This document shows positions 19,725 to 26,766 of a DNA stretch of 64,000 bases, one piece after another; the stretch's first letter is position 1; each line of letters starts with the position of its first letter. The notes beneath the pieces are model-generated. The model had not been told where the DNA came from. It did no database searches and saw only the letters and a program-made list of their open reading frames with translations. The DNA is taken from positions 19,139-83,138 of the forward strand of contig CAYGOF010000022.1 in the NCBI GenBank assembly GCA_964351395.1, written 5' to 3'. The translations under genes were made by a program, and so were the position numbers. This DNA comes from Imperialibacter sp964351395 (GTDB taxonomy: Bacteria; Bacteroidota; Bacteroidia; Cytophagales; Cyclobacteriaceae).

Positions 19725-20242
19725 TGGTTGACTTTAAGGAAACACAAAGAATAGACAGGGGCCTATTGATCTTTTTGGCTCTTATGTCTACCGGCGGAAT
19801 TGTCGGCCCCCTCATTCTGACCTATCAGGAATCAATGAAAGTTGCTGGAAATGAAGGGGATGACATTTTGGTGAAGTACCTGCTCATCGCAAGTGGTGTA
19901 ACTATTTTCACTGTATTGATCTTTACCTTAATAGCCAGCCAGCGCCTTGAAATCGACATCAACAGATTCAGGCTTAGGTTTCGCATGCCGCCTTTCGTCA
20001 AATGGAAGGAAATCACACCTGATGAGATTGAATGTTTTAGCGTGGATAAAGCTAGGTGGTTTCAAAAGATGAGAAAAAGTCGCATGCATTATAATCCCTT
20101 CACCAAAAAGTGGTCATATATGCTGACCAGAAAATATCTTGTAGAATTGAAGCTGAAAAGTGGAAAGGCCATTTTGTTGTCCACTTGCCGACCGAATGAA
20201 CTACAAGTTGCATTGGATGCCTTGACGAAGAAAGAGAAGTAA
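19724..20242 (+). CDS. membrane protein with PH-like domain
   Basis: 172 aa, translationally coupled to the gene before it (shared base in TAATG). Two membrane helices (about 13-33 and 48-69) are followed by a cytoplasmic domain of beta strands: RLEIDINRFRLRFRMPPF-VKWKEITPDEIECFSV, then KYLVELKLKSGKAILLSTCRPNELQVALDAL. The strand pattern with a final helix resembles bacterial PH-like domains, but no specific family is recognised. The context suggests it works at the membrane with the SPFH protein. Confidence 0.72.
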   Translation: MVDFKETQRIDRGLLIFLALMSTGGIVGPLILTYQESMKVAGNEGDDILVKYLLIASGVTIFTVLIFTLIASQRLEIDINRFRLRFRMPPFVKWKEITPDEIECFSVDKARWFQKMRKSRMHYNPFTKKWSYMLTRKYLVELKLKSGKAILLSTCRPNELQVALDALTKKEK

Positions 20243-20248
20243 TTGAGT

Positions 20249-20404
20249 ATGTCGAAGAAAAAAGCATTTGTGATCAGGGTCGACGAAGAGATGCTAAAGT
20301 CTATTGAAAAATGGGCTGCGGATGAATTTCGCAGCACCAATGGGCAAATAGAATGGATCATTAACAAAGCCTTGAAAGATTCGGGCAGGGGAAAGAAAGA
20401 TTAA
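20249..20404 (+). CDS. small Arc/ribbon-helix-helix DNA-binding protein
   Basis: 51 aa. MSKKKAFVIRVDEEMLKSIEKWAADEFRSTNGQIEWII-NKAL is a ribbon-helix-helix pattern: a short strand (FVIRVD), helix 1 (EEMLKSIEKWAADEF), a turn with RSTNGQIEW and helix 2. It is typical of Arc/MetJ-type dimeric repressors and of some antitoxins. It starts six bases after the previous stop and closes the SPFH operon. No toxin gene is evident beside it, so an autoregulatory role for the operon is more likely than a toxin-antitoxin pair. Confidence 0.8.
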   Translation: MSKKKAFVIRVDEEMLKSIEKWAADEFRSTNGQIEWIINKALKDSGRGKKD

Positions 20405-20484
20405 ACTTTCTTAACATTACTCTTTTGCCTTGTTTTCCTGTTAAATCCTACCCTATTTCACTGCTAGACAACGCATTGTTCCAT

Positions 20485-21267
20485 ATGAAAGCTGTTCTTT
20501 TCATTACTCAGTTCCTTCTTCTTTCAACAATATCTTTATCCCAGGTAATACCCCTTCCCAATGCCCATGCCCACAACGATTACGAGCACGAGCGTCCATT
20601 GCTGGATGCCCTTTCGCACGGTTTCACCAGTGTAGAGGCTGATATTTTTCTTATCAAAGACGAGCTATACGTATCGCATAACAAGCCACTGTTTCTAAAA
20701 AATTCAAGTACCCTAAAGGAGCTATATTTACAACCACTGGATAGTATCTTCAAGGTAAATGGGGGTAAAATATTGCCTGGTTATAATGGATCGTTTTACC
20801 TGATGATAGATTTCAAAAATGACGGTGAACAAACCTATGCCAAGCTAGTTGAACAGCTTCAACCCTATAAACACCTGCTCAAAAGCAAAACTCAAGATGG
20901 CCCCGTGACTATATTTATCTCAGGTGACAGGCCTCTGTCCTCTATTTTAAATGACCCTAACAATTTGGTCAGCCTCGACGGCAGGCCCAACGATGTAGGA
21001 CAGGGGATCCCAGTGAGTAAAATGCTGGTAGTCAGCACATCTTTCAAATCGCTTGGGTTTTGGAATGGAAATGGTGAAATTCCCTTCGACATCCAGCTGA
21101 AGATCCGACAGCTGAGCGATGCAGCACATGAAGAAGGTAAAAAGCTTCGTCTTTGGGCAACGCCTGATAACCCGGAGGCATGGCAAATACTGCTTAACAA
21201 TGGCGTAGATCTCCTAAATACCGACAACCTACCAGAATTAAAGGCCTTTCTCCTTTCTAAAAAATGA
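20485..21267 (+). CDS. PI-PLC/GDPD-like phosphodiesterase, secreted
   Basis: 260 aa from the ATG at 20485, which opens a signal peptide (MKAVLFITQFLLLSTISLSQ); an in-frame ATG at 20425 lies ahead of it without signal character. LPNAHAHNDYEHERPLLDALSHGFTSVEADIFLI gives the first catalytic His, then Asn and the Glu-x-Asp pair; LYVSHN carries the second His. This is the TIM-barrel phosphodiesterase pattern of an uncharacterised PI-PLC/glycerophosphodiesterase subgroup. It acts outside the cytoplasm. The MltA gene overlaps its end by four bases (ATGA), so they are probably cotranslated. Confidence 0.85.
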   Translation: MKAVLFITQFLLLSTISLSQVIPLPNAHAHNDYEHERPLLDALSHGFTSVEADIFLIKDELYVSHNKPLFLKNSSTLKELYLQPLDSIFKVNGGKILPGYNGSFYLMIDFKNDGEQTYAKLVEQLQPYKHLLKSKTQDGPVTIFISGDRPLSSILNDPNNLVSLDGRPNDVGQGIPVSKMLVVSTSFKSLGFWNGNGEIPFDIQLKIRQLSDAAHEEGKKLRLWATPDNPEAWQILLNNGVDLLNTDNLPELKAFLLSKK

Positions 21268-22418
21268 GTTCAAAATCTCCAAGAGTAGCTTTTTTCAGAC
21301 TAACTGCCTCAGTGCTGGTTGTATTTTCACTCTTCACGAAGAGTCAGGGCCAATCGACAAGTATCGGTCATGGCTATGACTTTGAAGGCAACGGAAAAGA
21401 CAATACAGCAGCCACGCTACCCTCACTGTACACAAAGAAAGAACAAAGTGAAACACTGCAGTTAACAATTCAATCGGCAGACTCGTCACTTTTAGCCTCC
21501 CTCAAAAATCAATATCGGTACCTGTTCTTAAAAGATCCAGCGCAGCCATATAGCCTCGGAAGTCTCAAGCCCATGAACGAAAAACTGCGGAATACGGTGC
21601 TAGCCCTCATTCAGCAGATAGAGGGAAAAGGTGACAATACCGGCTCCACACTGAGTCTATACCAGATCAAAGGAGAGGACGGCCGGGGCAATGTCCATTT
21701 TACTGCCTACTTCACACCAGTATTAGATGCCAGCCCTGTAGCTACTGAAATATACAAGTACCCTATCTACAAGAAGCCTTCAGATTCCAATCAAAAGCTA
21801 CCTGTCAGATCCGAAATTGATGGTCATGGGGCGTTGAAAAACAAAGGCCTGGAAGTAGCATGGACCTCGAGTCTTCTCGAAAATTACTTTTTACAGGTGC
21901 AAGGATCGGGGTATGCTTCGTTTCCGGATGGCACTGTACAATTCCTTGCCTTCAATGGCCAAAATGGCTGGCCTTATACCAGCGTGGGTAAGTACATGAT
22001 TGCACAGGGGCATATTTCTGAGAGCGACATTTCCCTTGAGAGTATCAGAAGCTGGTTTACCCAAAATCCTGACAGTCTTGAAGCCATCCTTTACAAAAAC
22101 CAGTCATATACTTTTCTCGCCCCGGTAAAAGAAGACCCTAAAGGGGCCTATGGCTTTTCGCTAACTCCCGAACATTCAATCGCCGTCGACACACAATACA
22201 TTCCTTTGGGGGCTGTATTGCTGGCTCGCCTCCCAGTACTCGATGAAAATGGAAAATTACTCAGGCATGACTACACAATTTTAACTGCTCAAGACAAAGG
22301 TGGGGCCATCAAAGGCCCTGGTCATGTGGATGTGTATATGGGTGTGGGTGATGAGGCGCTGAAAAAGGCAAGTAGCATGCACCATTATGGTCACTTGTGG
22401 CTGATACTCGCTGAGTAG
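21264..22418 (+). CDS. mltA: membrane-bound lytic murein transglycosylase A
   Basis: 384 aa. An N-terminal hydrophobic signal (about 10-30) is followed by the MltA domain (GRGNVHFTAYFTPVLDAS; LLENYFLQVQGSGYASFPDGT; NGQNGWPYTSVGK) and a C-terminal 3D domain with AQDKGGAIKGPGHVDVY. Asp344 in that motif corresponds to the catalytic Asp of E. coli MltA as I remember it. The enzyme cleaves the MurNAc-GlcNAc bond of peptidoglycan to form anhydromuropeptides. No lipobox is seen. The four-base overlap with the phosphodiesterase suggests joint action on the cell envelope. Confidence 0.92.
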   Translation: MSSKSPRVAFFRLTASVLVVFSLFTKSQGQSTSIGHGYDFEGNGKDNTAATLPSLYTKKEQSETLQLTIQSADSSLLASLKNQYRYLFLKDPAQPYSLGSLKPMNEKLRNTVLALIQQIEGKGDNTGSTLSLYQIKGEDGRGNVHFTAYFTPVLDASPVATEIYKYPIYKKPSDSNQKLPVRSEIDGHGALKNKGLEVAWTSSLLENYFLQVQGSGYASFPDGTVQFLAFNGQNGWPYTSVGKYMIAQGHISESDISLESIRSWFTQNPDSLEAILYKNQSYTFLAPVKEDPKGAYGFSLTPEHSIAVDTQYIPLGAVLLARLPVLDENGKLLRHDYTILTAQDKGGAIKGPGHVDVYMGVGDEALKKASSMHHYGHLWLILAE

Positions 22419-22510
22419 AGACTACAAAAGTTTCATTTGAGGCGCCACCGTCGGTTCTTATACTGTCTCACGAACGAGTATTTACTTTTCCTTCCAAACT
22501 TTTGTAGTCT
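22419..22510. repeat. perfect 15-bp inverted repeat between convergent genes
   Basis: AGACTACAAAAGTTT (22419-22433) is exactly repeated in reverse complement as AAACTTTTGTAGTCT (22496-22510), with 62 bases between. It begins directly after the mltA stop codon and ends ten bases before the 3' end of the luxR-type gene. It could be a bidirectional terminator with a long loop, or the ends of a small excised or miniature element. Confidence 0.65.
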
Positions 22511-22519
22511 TTTTAGAAG

Positions 22520-23416
22520 TCAACCAAAATCCCTCATCAACCTGATCAACTGCGCCCTGCTTTTGACGTCTGTCTTTTGATAGATCCTGGAGGTGTGGTC
22601 TTTAATGGTCTGTAGGGTCACAAACAGGGCGTCAGCAATTTCCTGATTAGTTTTTCCGCTGTAGATCTCTCTGATAATTTCCGATTCTCTGGCAGTGAGG
22701 ACGAATTTTTCGATGAAAGCTTCCCTGGAAGGGGGTGCTGATTGAGAGATCGGCTCGTATTTCACTGTGTACACAAAGTAAACAGACAACCCTGTATTGA
22801 TAAGAAAGAAAATGAAATGACTGATGGACTGAAATAATAGCTCCTCAGTCACGGTCAGGTATTTAAAACTATAAAAAGCCATTTGCCCGATGACGATCAA
22901 TGTAAGCACCCAGCGATGCTGAGAAGTCAAAAGGTCAGTTTTTTGGGTGACAAGCAGAAAACCACAAAAACCCGCAGCAACCAAGCCAAACAAGGCATAA
23001 ATGTTTGGTAGCGACTCGAGGTTGGACCAATCGAGTCGATAATATTGCACGAAACCAAAGGTTCCAACTACAATGGTCAAGGCAGGAATAACTAGTCGGT
23101 GAACTACTTTTTTAAAGATGCTCTTACACCAATACATTTGCTGGATAGTGGAGAACACAATAAAAGGGATACCTAAAACGGCCAACACCTTCGAAAACGG
23201 CTTTAGTTCATCACCATAAGGAATGACCAGAAGAAAAGACTCACTCCACAAACCATAGAAGCCAAAGGTGTACAGTAAAATCAAAAAGTATTGCAGGTGC
23301 TGAAAAGCTGGAAGTCCCTTGAGAGCGGTAAACCTGAAAATCACCAGGATACCTCCAGCCGTTAGTGCCAGGCAAAAAATAAAGCTTATCCAGAAAACCA
23401 GTCCTTCGAAATTCAT
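22520..23416 (-). CDS. membrane-anchored LuxR-family transcriptional regulator
   Basis: 298 aa. Residues 5-215 form about seven membrane helices, beginning MNFEGLVFWISFIFCLAL. The C-terminus is a LuxR helix-turn-helix: LTARESEIIREIYSGKTNQEIADALFVTLQTIKDHTSRIYQKTDVKSRAQLIRLM, with the conserved E-I-A and V-K-(T)-x-H-x-x-x-I-Y-x-K pattern. A regulator fixed in the membrane would bind DNA while sensing something in or across the membrane. It is divergent from the membrane gene at 23568, and the control region between them contains four CTAAAGTAG-like sites. Confidence 0.88.
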   Translation of the reverse strand: MNFEGLVFWISFIFCLALTAGGILVIFRFTALKGLPAFQHLQYFLILLYTFGFYGLWSESFLLVIPYGDELKPFSKVLAVLGIPFIVFSTIQQMYWCKSIFKKVVHRLVIPALTIVVGTFGFVQYYRLDWSNLESLPNIYALFGLVAAGFCGFLLVTQKTDLLTSQHRWVLTLIVIGQMAFYSFKYLTVTEELLFQSISHFIFFLINTGLSVYFVYTVKYEPISQSAPPSREAFIEKFVLTARESEIIREIYSGKTNQEIADALFVTLQTIKDHTSRIYQKTDVKSRAQLIRLMRDFG

Positions 23417-23440
23417 TCAATCGTGTTTCGGTTACCTTGG

Positions 23441-23507
23441 CTAAAGTAGGCACCCCTACCAAAGTAGCCTCAATACTAAAGTAGTGAAAGTAAAAACACT
23501 ACTTTGG
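23441..23507. promoter_or_regulatory. four CTAAAGTAG-type sites in a divergent control region
   Basis: Sites: CTAAAGTAG at 23441-23449, CCAAAGTAG at 23459-23467, CTAAAGTAG at 23476-23484, and the inverse CTACTTTGG at 23499-23507. The first three are spaced 17-18 bases apart; the second and fourth lie in a larger perfect inverted pair, CTACCAAAGTAG (23456-23467) and CTACTTTGGTAG (23499-23510). They sit between the divergent starts of the LuxR-type gene and the membrane gene. The regular spacing favours binding of a multimeric regulator, most simply the LuxR protein itself. Confidence 0.6.
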
Positions 23508-23567
23508 TAGTTAAAAGATCGGACCCCCGCCTACTACATTTGATTCGTTCAACAAAAACGAATCGCA

Positions 23568-24299
23568 ATGTCAAACTCAAATGATTTCTCAACAACAAAC
23601 CCAGGCATAGGAAAGGCTTTGTCCGCTGGCTGGGAGACGATGAAAGCCAACTTCCTGTTCTTCTTTCTTATCATCATACTTCTTAGCTTGTTAGACTCAA
23701 TAATGGAATTGGGTGGTCGTGGACTGACCGGTGAAGGTATTTTTGTTAAATCACTCTTTAGTCTCGACTTCCAGGGCGGCATTACACCGGGGATCATATT
23801 TGCCGAGTTTTTGGCGGTCGCTCACTTCTTTCTGATCATGCCAGTTTTCGACTATGGCGCAGACCTGATTTTCGTACAAGGGGTAAGACGAAAAAAACTC
23901 GAGTTCAAAGATTTTATCAATGGCGTAAATAACTACCTCAACATCGTGCTCAATCACTTGCTCATTGTCGGCTTGGTAGGCATGGCAATGGTTGCTTTGA
24001 TTATACCAGGAATCATTGTGGGCTGTAGACTGGCTTTCTCCTCCTACCTTGTGATGGACAAAGGCCTTGACCCCATCAGCGCTGTAGAAACCAGCTGGAA
24101 ACTGACCAAGGGACATGGCTGGAAAATATTTGGTCTGGGTTTTCTTTCCATCTTTATCTTCTTTTTCGGGCTGCTCTTCTTCATTGTGGGCGTGCTACCT
24201 GCTGTGATTTGGATCAAAGCATCGTTCGCTACACTATATCAGTCGATACTCGATGAAAAGGGAGAAGATTTCTTTCCGGATAATGCCGAACTAGATTAG
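23568..24299 (+). CDS. multi-pass membrane protein of unknown function
   Basis: 243 aa. Several hydrophobic segments are visible (about 28-50, 80-110, 130-160, 190-220). The start NPGIGKALSAGWETMKANFLFFFLI, the conserved EFKDFINGVNN loop and YLVMDKGLDPISAVETSWKLTKGHGWKIFGLGFL resemble DUF975/glycerophosphodiesterase membrane-domain-like proteins in which W-x-x-x-K-x-N repeats precede helices. Function unknown. It is transcribed away from the LuxR-type regulator across shared sites and is the obvious candidate target. A terminator follows. Confidence 0.75.
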   Translation: MSNSNDFSTTNPGIGKALSAGWETMKANFLFFFLIIILLSLLDSIMELGGRGLTGEGIFVKSLFSLDFQGGITPGIIFAEFLAVAHFFLIMPVFDYGADLIFVQGVRRKKLEFKDFINGVNNYLNIVLNHLLIVGLVGMAMVALIIPGIIVGCRLAFSSYLVMDKGLDPISAVETSWKLTKGHGWKIFGLGFLSIFIFFFGLLFFIVGVLPAVIWIKASFATLYQSILDEKGEDFFPDNAELD

Positions 24300-24306
24300 G
24301 GTTTGG

Positions 24307-24348
24307 GTCAGGCGGTTCACAGATTTGGCTGCCTGACTAGCCTTTTTT
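24307..24348 (+). terminator. Rho-independent terminator
   Basis: GTCAGGC (24307-24313) pairs perfectly with GCCTGAC (24331-24337) and is followed by TAGCC and six T residues (24343-24348). It starts eight bases after the stop of the membrane protein gene. Confidence 0.75.
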
Positions 24349-24454
24349 GAAGGATAAGGTGATGTCTTAATGGCAAATCATGACTGGAAAAGGAAGCTAC
24401 AAGCTTCAATACAAAAAGCCACAAGTTACTCTTCGGTAAACTTGCGGCATGGGG

Positions 24455-24550
24455 GTCTTCTTGCAGTTCCTTTGATTGGCTCAGATAGTTATTCTTTAAG
24501 CCACTTGAATACGAGTTAAAAGCCAAGCCGAAGGGGTAATAGTCATCTGC
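24455..24550 (-). pseudogene. remnant of an RHS-repeat core
   Basis: Directly after the OmpA-like gene, on the same strand but in another frame, the translation reads ADDYYPFGLAFNSYSSG, then LKNNYLSQSKELQED. This is the signature of the C-terminal RHS/YD-repeat core (DYYPFG(L/M).F.SY ... Y.YNGKELQ(D/E)) found in Bacteroidota polymorphic toxins and surface proteins, with the usual YNGKELQ degraded to SQSKELQ. The upstream repeats and the downstream variable tip are missing, so it is a relic rather than a gene. Confidence 0.6.
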
Positions 24551-24567
24551 CAGCGACAATTTAAAGC

Positions 24568-26136
24568 TCAATTCTCCAGCACCTTAAACTCCACCCTCCT
24601 GTTCGTTTGCCTATTTTCTGCTGACGTATTAGGTACTTCCGGCTGGCTCTCCCCATAGCCCAGTGCAGTAATACGGCCAGCGTCAATACCATTATCAACC
24701 ACGTACTGCCGGACGGCCTCTGCCCTGCCCTGCGATAAGTTTTTGTTGTAGTCGTCGCTTCCAACGTCATCCGTATGGCCGCCGATTTCGATAGTGATAC
24801 TGGGGTTCTCGTTCATAAAGTCCACTACCTTATCGAGTTCTTCGAATGACTCGGGGCGCAAGATGCTTTTATTGGTATCGAAGAAAACATTCTCTAACCT
24901 CACTTTGGTACCTACCTCAATGGGCTCCAGGTAAAACGGCTTGTCATAGTACTTTTCCAGCCCGTCGTAGGCCACCGCGATTTCATCATTTGCTGAAAGA
25001 AAGCCCTCGGCTTTCACTTCCAGCTTGTATTTCCCCTCGTGTGGAAGCTCTGTTTCATAGAAACCATCTCCCTCACCGCTTTCCACAAAACCATCGTCTG
25101 ATTGATCAGATGAATAGCCAATGACAGCTCCAGCGATAGGGCTTCTGTCTTTGCTTGACATTACCACACCAGTCAGCATGATCACAGGTTCAGGTTCAGG
25201 CTCTGGTTCAGGCTCTGGTTTGGCAGGTACTAGTCCATAAATATCGAGGCTTCCGCCATCCTGTGATGTGTATGACCTGGTAGTGAAGGCATTTTGCCCA
25301 TCGCCACTAATCGCAAAGTAAGCGTCGAAGCCCTTCGTGTTTACTGGTGCACCAAGATTCACTGGCTTGGACCATTTCATCCAGGTGTCGTCGAGGCGTT
25401 TTGCCATATAAATGTCGGTGCTACCCAAGCCGCCGGGTCGGTTGCTAGCGAAATAAAGGGTCTTCCCATCAGCTGCCAGAAAAGGACCAAATTCATCGTA
25501 CACTGTATTGATTCCTTCCGGCATTTTTACCGGCGCTGTCCATTTACCATTCTTATCGAAACTGATATATAAATCACTGTATTTTCCTTTCACTCTTTCA
25601 GTAAAATACATGATGAGTACCTTGGCATCATTGGTCATAAAGCTGCCAGAAAACAACCCTTTGTTCATTTTGTCATAGTCGGGAATGTTCTGCTGAACGG
25701 GGTCCGACCAGCCATTGCCTGTTCTTCTAACGATGGAGAATCCAGGTTCATTTTTTCTTGCGCCACCATTGAGCATGAGGGTGTTACCATCGGTAGTAAT
25801 GCCAAGCACCTTATTAAACTTGTGAATATTGAACGGAGCACCTGCATGCACAGATTGAGTCCAGTTGCCTTCCTCGTCCCTCACCGAATACCAAATATCC
25901 TGAGAGCCGTCTTCGCCATATGTATTTTCAGGGTGATTAGAAACCACCCAATACAGGGTTTTTCCATCTGGCGAAATAATGGGACCGGACTCGTGCTGTC
26001 CGGTATTGAGTTCCTTGCCTAGCTTCTCAAGATCAAATTTTGGGATTTCCCCCTCGTTTTGAGCGAGGCTCCAATGACTGAAGGAGATAAATAAAAACAA
26101 TAAAATTATGCGCAACCAAGCTGCTGGTTTATTCAT
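24568..26136 (-). CDS. OmpA-family protein with PD40 repeats
   Basis: 522 aa. Signal peptide about 1-26 (ends HWSLAQ). Residues 50-300 hold PD40/WD40-like beta-propeller repeats (GPIISPDGKTLYWV; GPFLAADGKTLYFASNRPGGLGSTDIY). A Pro-Glu linker spans about 307-317, then a carboxypeptidase regulatory-like domain (320-400; VIMLTGVVMSSKDRSPIAGAVI). The C-terminal OmpA domain (413-522) has ENVFFDTNKSILRPES, GGHTDDVGSDDYN and the peptidoglycan-binding LSQGRAEAVRQYVVDNGI ... NRRVEF. It anchors the outer membrane to peptidoglycan. Typical of Bacteroidota; some relatives accompany gliding and type IX secretion proteins, but none lies nearby. Confidence 0.9.
   Translation of the reverse strand: MNKPAAWLRIILLFLFISFSHWSLAQNEGEIPKFDLEKLGKELNTGQHESGPIISPDGKTLYWVVSNHPENTYGEDGSQDIWYSVRDEEGNWTQSVHAGAPFNIHKFNKVLGITTDGNTLMLNGGARKNEPGFSIVRRTGNGWSDPVQQNIPDYDKMNKGLFSGSFMTNDAKVLIMYFTERVKGKYSDLYISFDKNGKWTAPVKMPEGINTVYDEFGPFLAADGKTLYFASNRPGGLGSTDIYMAKRLDDTWMKWSKPVNLGAPVNTKGFDAYFAISGDGQNAFTTRSYTSQDGGSLDIYGLVPAKPEPEPEPEPEPVIMLTGVVMSSKDRSPIAGAVIGYSSDQSDDGFVESGEGDGFYETELPHEGKYKLEVKAEGFLSANDEIAVAYDGLEKYYDKPFYLEPIEVGTKVRLENVFFDTNKSILRPESFEELDKVVDFMNENPSITIEIGGHTDDVGSDDYNKNLSQGRAEAVRQYVVDNGIDAGRITALGYGESQPEVPNTSAENRQTNRRVEFKVLEN
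25187..25222. repeat. 6-bp coding microrepeat for a Pro-Glu linker
   Basis: Six hexamers run in tandem on the plus strand: GGTTCA, GGTTCA, GGCTCT, GGTTCA, GGCTCT, GGTTTG. Read on the minus strand they encode the alternating Pro-Glu linker of the OmpA-like protein. Such repeats can change copy number without shifting frame. Confidence 0.7.
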
Positions 26137-26275
26137 GTGGCTCTCTTTTAAGCTGCAAATTAATGATAGTGTGAGATTTAGCCAATCTCAGAGGTAATTT
26201 TGAAGGAGTTGGAGTCGTTTGCGATACCGGTCAAATCATGTGAAAATATTCCGAAATGCTTTCAGATAAAAAAAC

Positions 26276-26686
26276 TTACATCCAGTAGCCAAGCACAAGC
26301 CCCATCAAGGGGTAGGCGACCAGACAGTAACCAACCGACACAAGGTAAAAGCGGGTCGGGCGAGTTTCATATACAAAATTGATGGCCTGGGCGACGGCAA
26401 CAAAGGCAGCAGCAAGAACACCCAATAGCATACCTTCAAATGCGCTCACGCCATTCTCTGCGTGAATGAGAATTGATAAAAGGAAAGCAGAACAAATACT
26501 CAAAAATAAGCTTGTGATAAAACCATATTTCCTGTCCCGAGCATTGATTCCCTCTTCACCAAGTCCAATGTCTTTTGCCCAGATATTTCCAAAGAACCCT
26601 CTGCTGAACCACAATACTTCTATGCCCTGCCCAACTATAACCGCCAAAAAAATGGCCGTGTAGTTTAATTCCGAGATAACGTTCAT
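26276..26686 (-). CDS. DUF1761 membrane protein
   Basis: 136 aa with four membrane helices, at the length expected for DUF1761. The start MNVISELNYTAIFLAVIVGQGIEVLWFSRGFFGNIWAKDIGL matches the family layout (first helix with a W-F/Y, then a 'W-x-K-x-x-G' loop), and the C-terminus ends on a helix with YCLVAYPLMGLVLGYW. No function is known. A second, distant member is encoded at 33799-34203. Confidence 0.8.
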   Translation of the reverse strand: MNVISELNYTAIFLAVIVGQGIEVLWFSRGFFGNIWAKDIGLGEEGINARDRKYGFITSLFLSICSAFLLSILIHAENGVSAFEGMLLGVLAAAFVAVAQAINFVYETRPTRFYLVSVGYCLVAYPLMGLVLGYWM

Positions 26687-26766
26687 TTAGAGGTGTTTTT
26701 TATCAAAGGCAAATTTACACAAATAAACAGAACCACCTTATCTGGCGCATCCTCATACAACTACTG

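Noticed and set aside
20249..20404. Toxin-antitoxin pair involving the ribbon-helix-helix protein
   Set aside because: No small toxin-like gene (RelE, HicA, MazF type) is next to it; the partners are membrane proteins.
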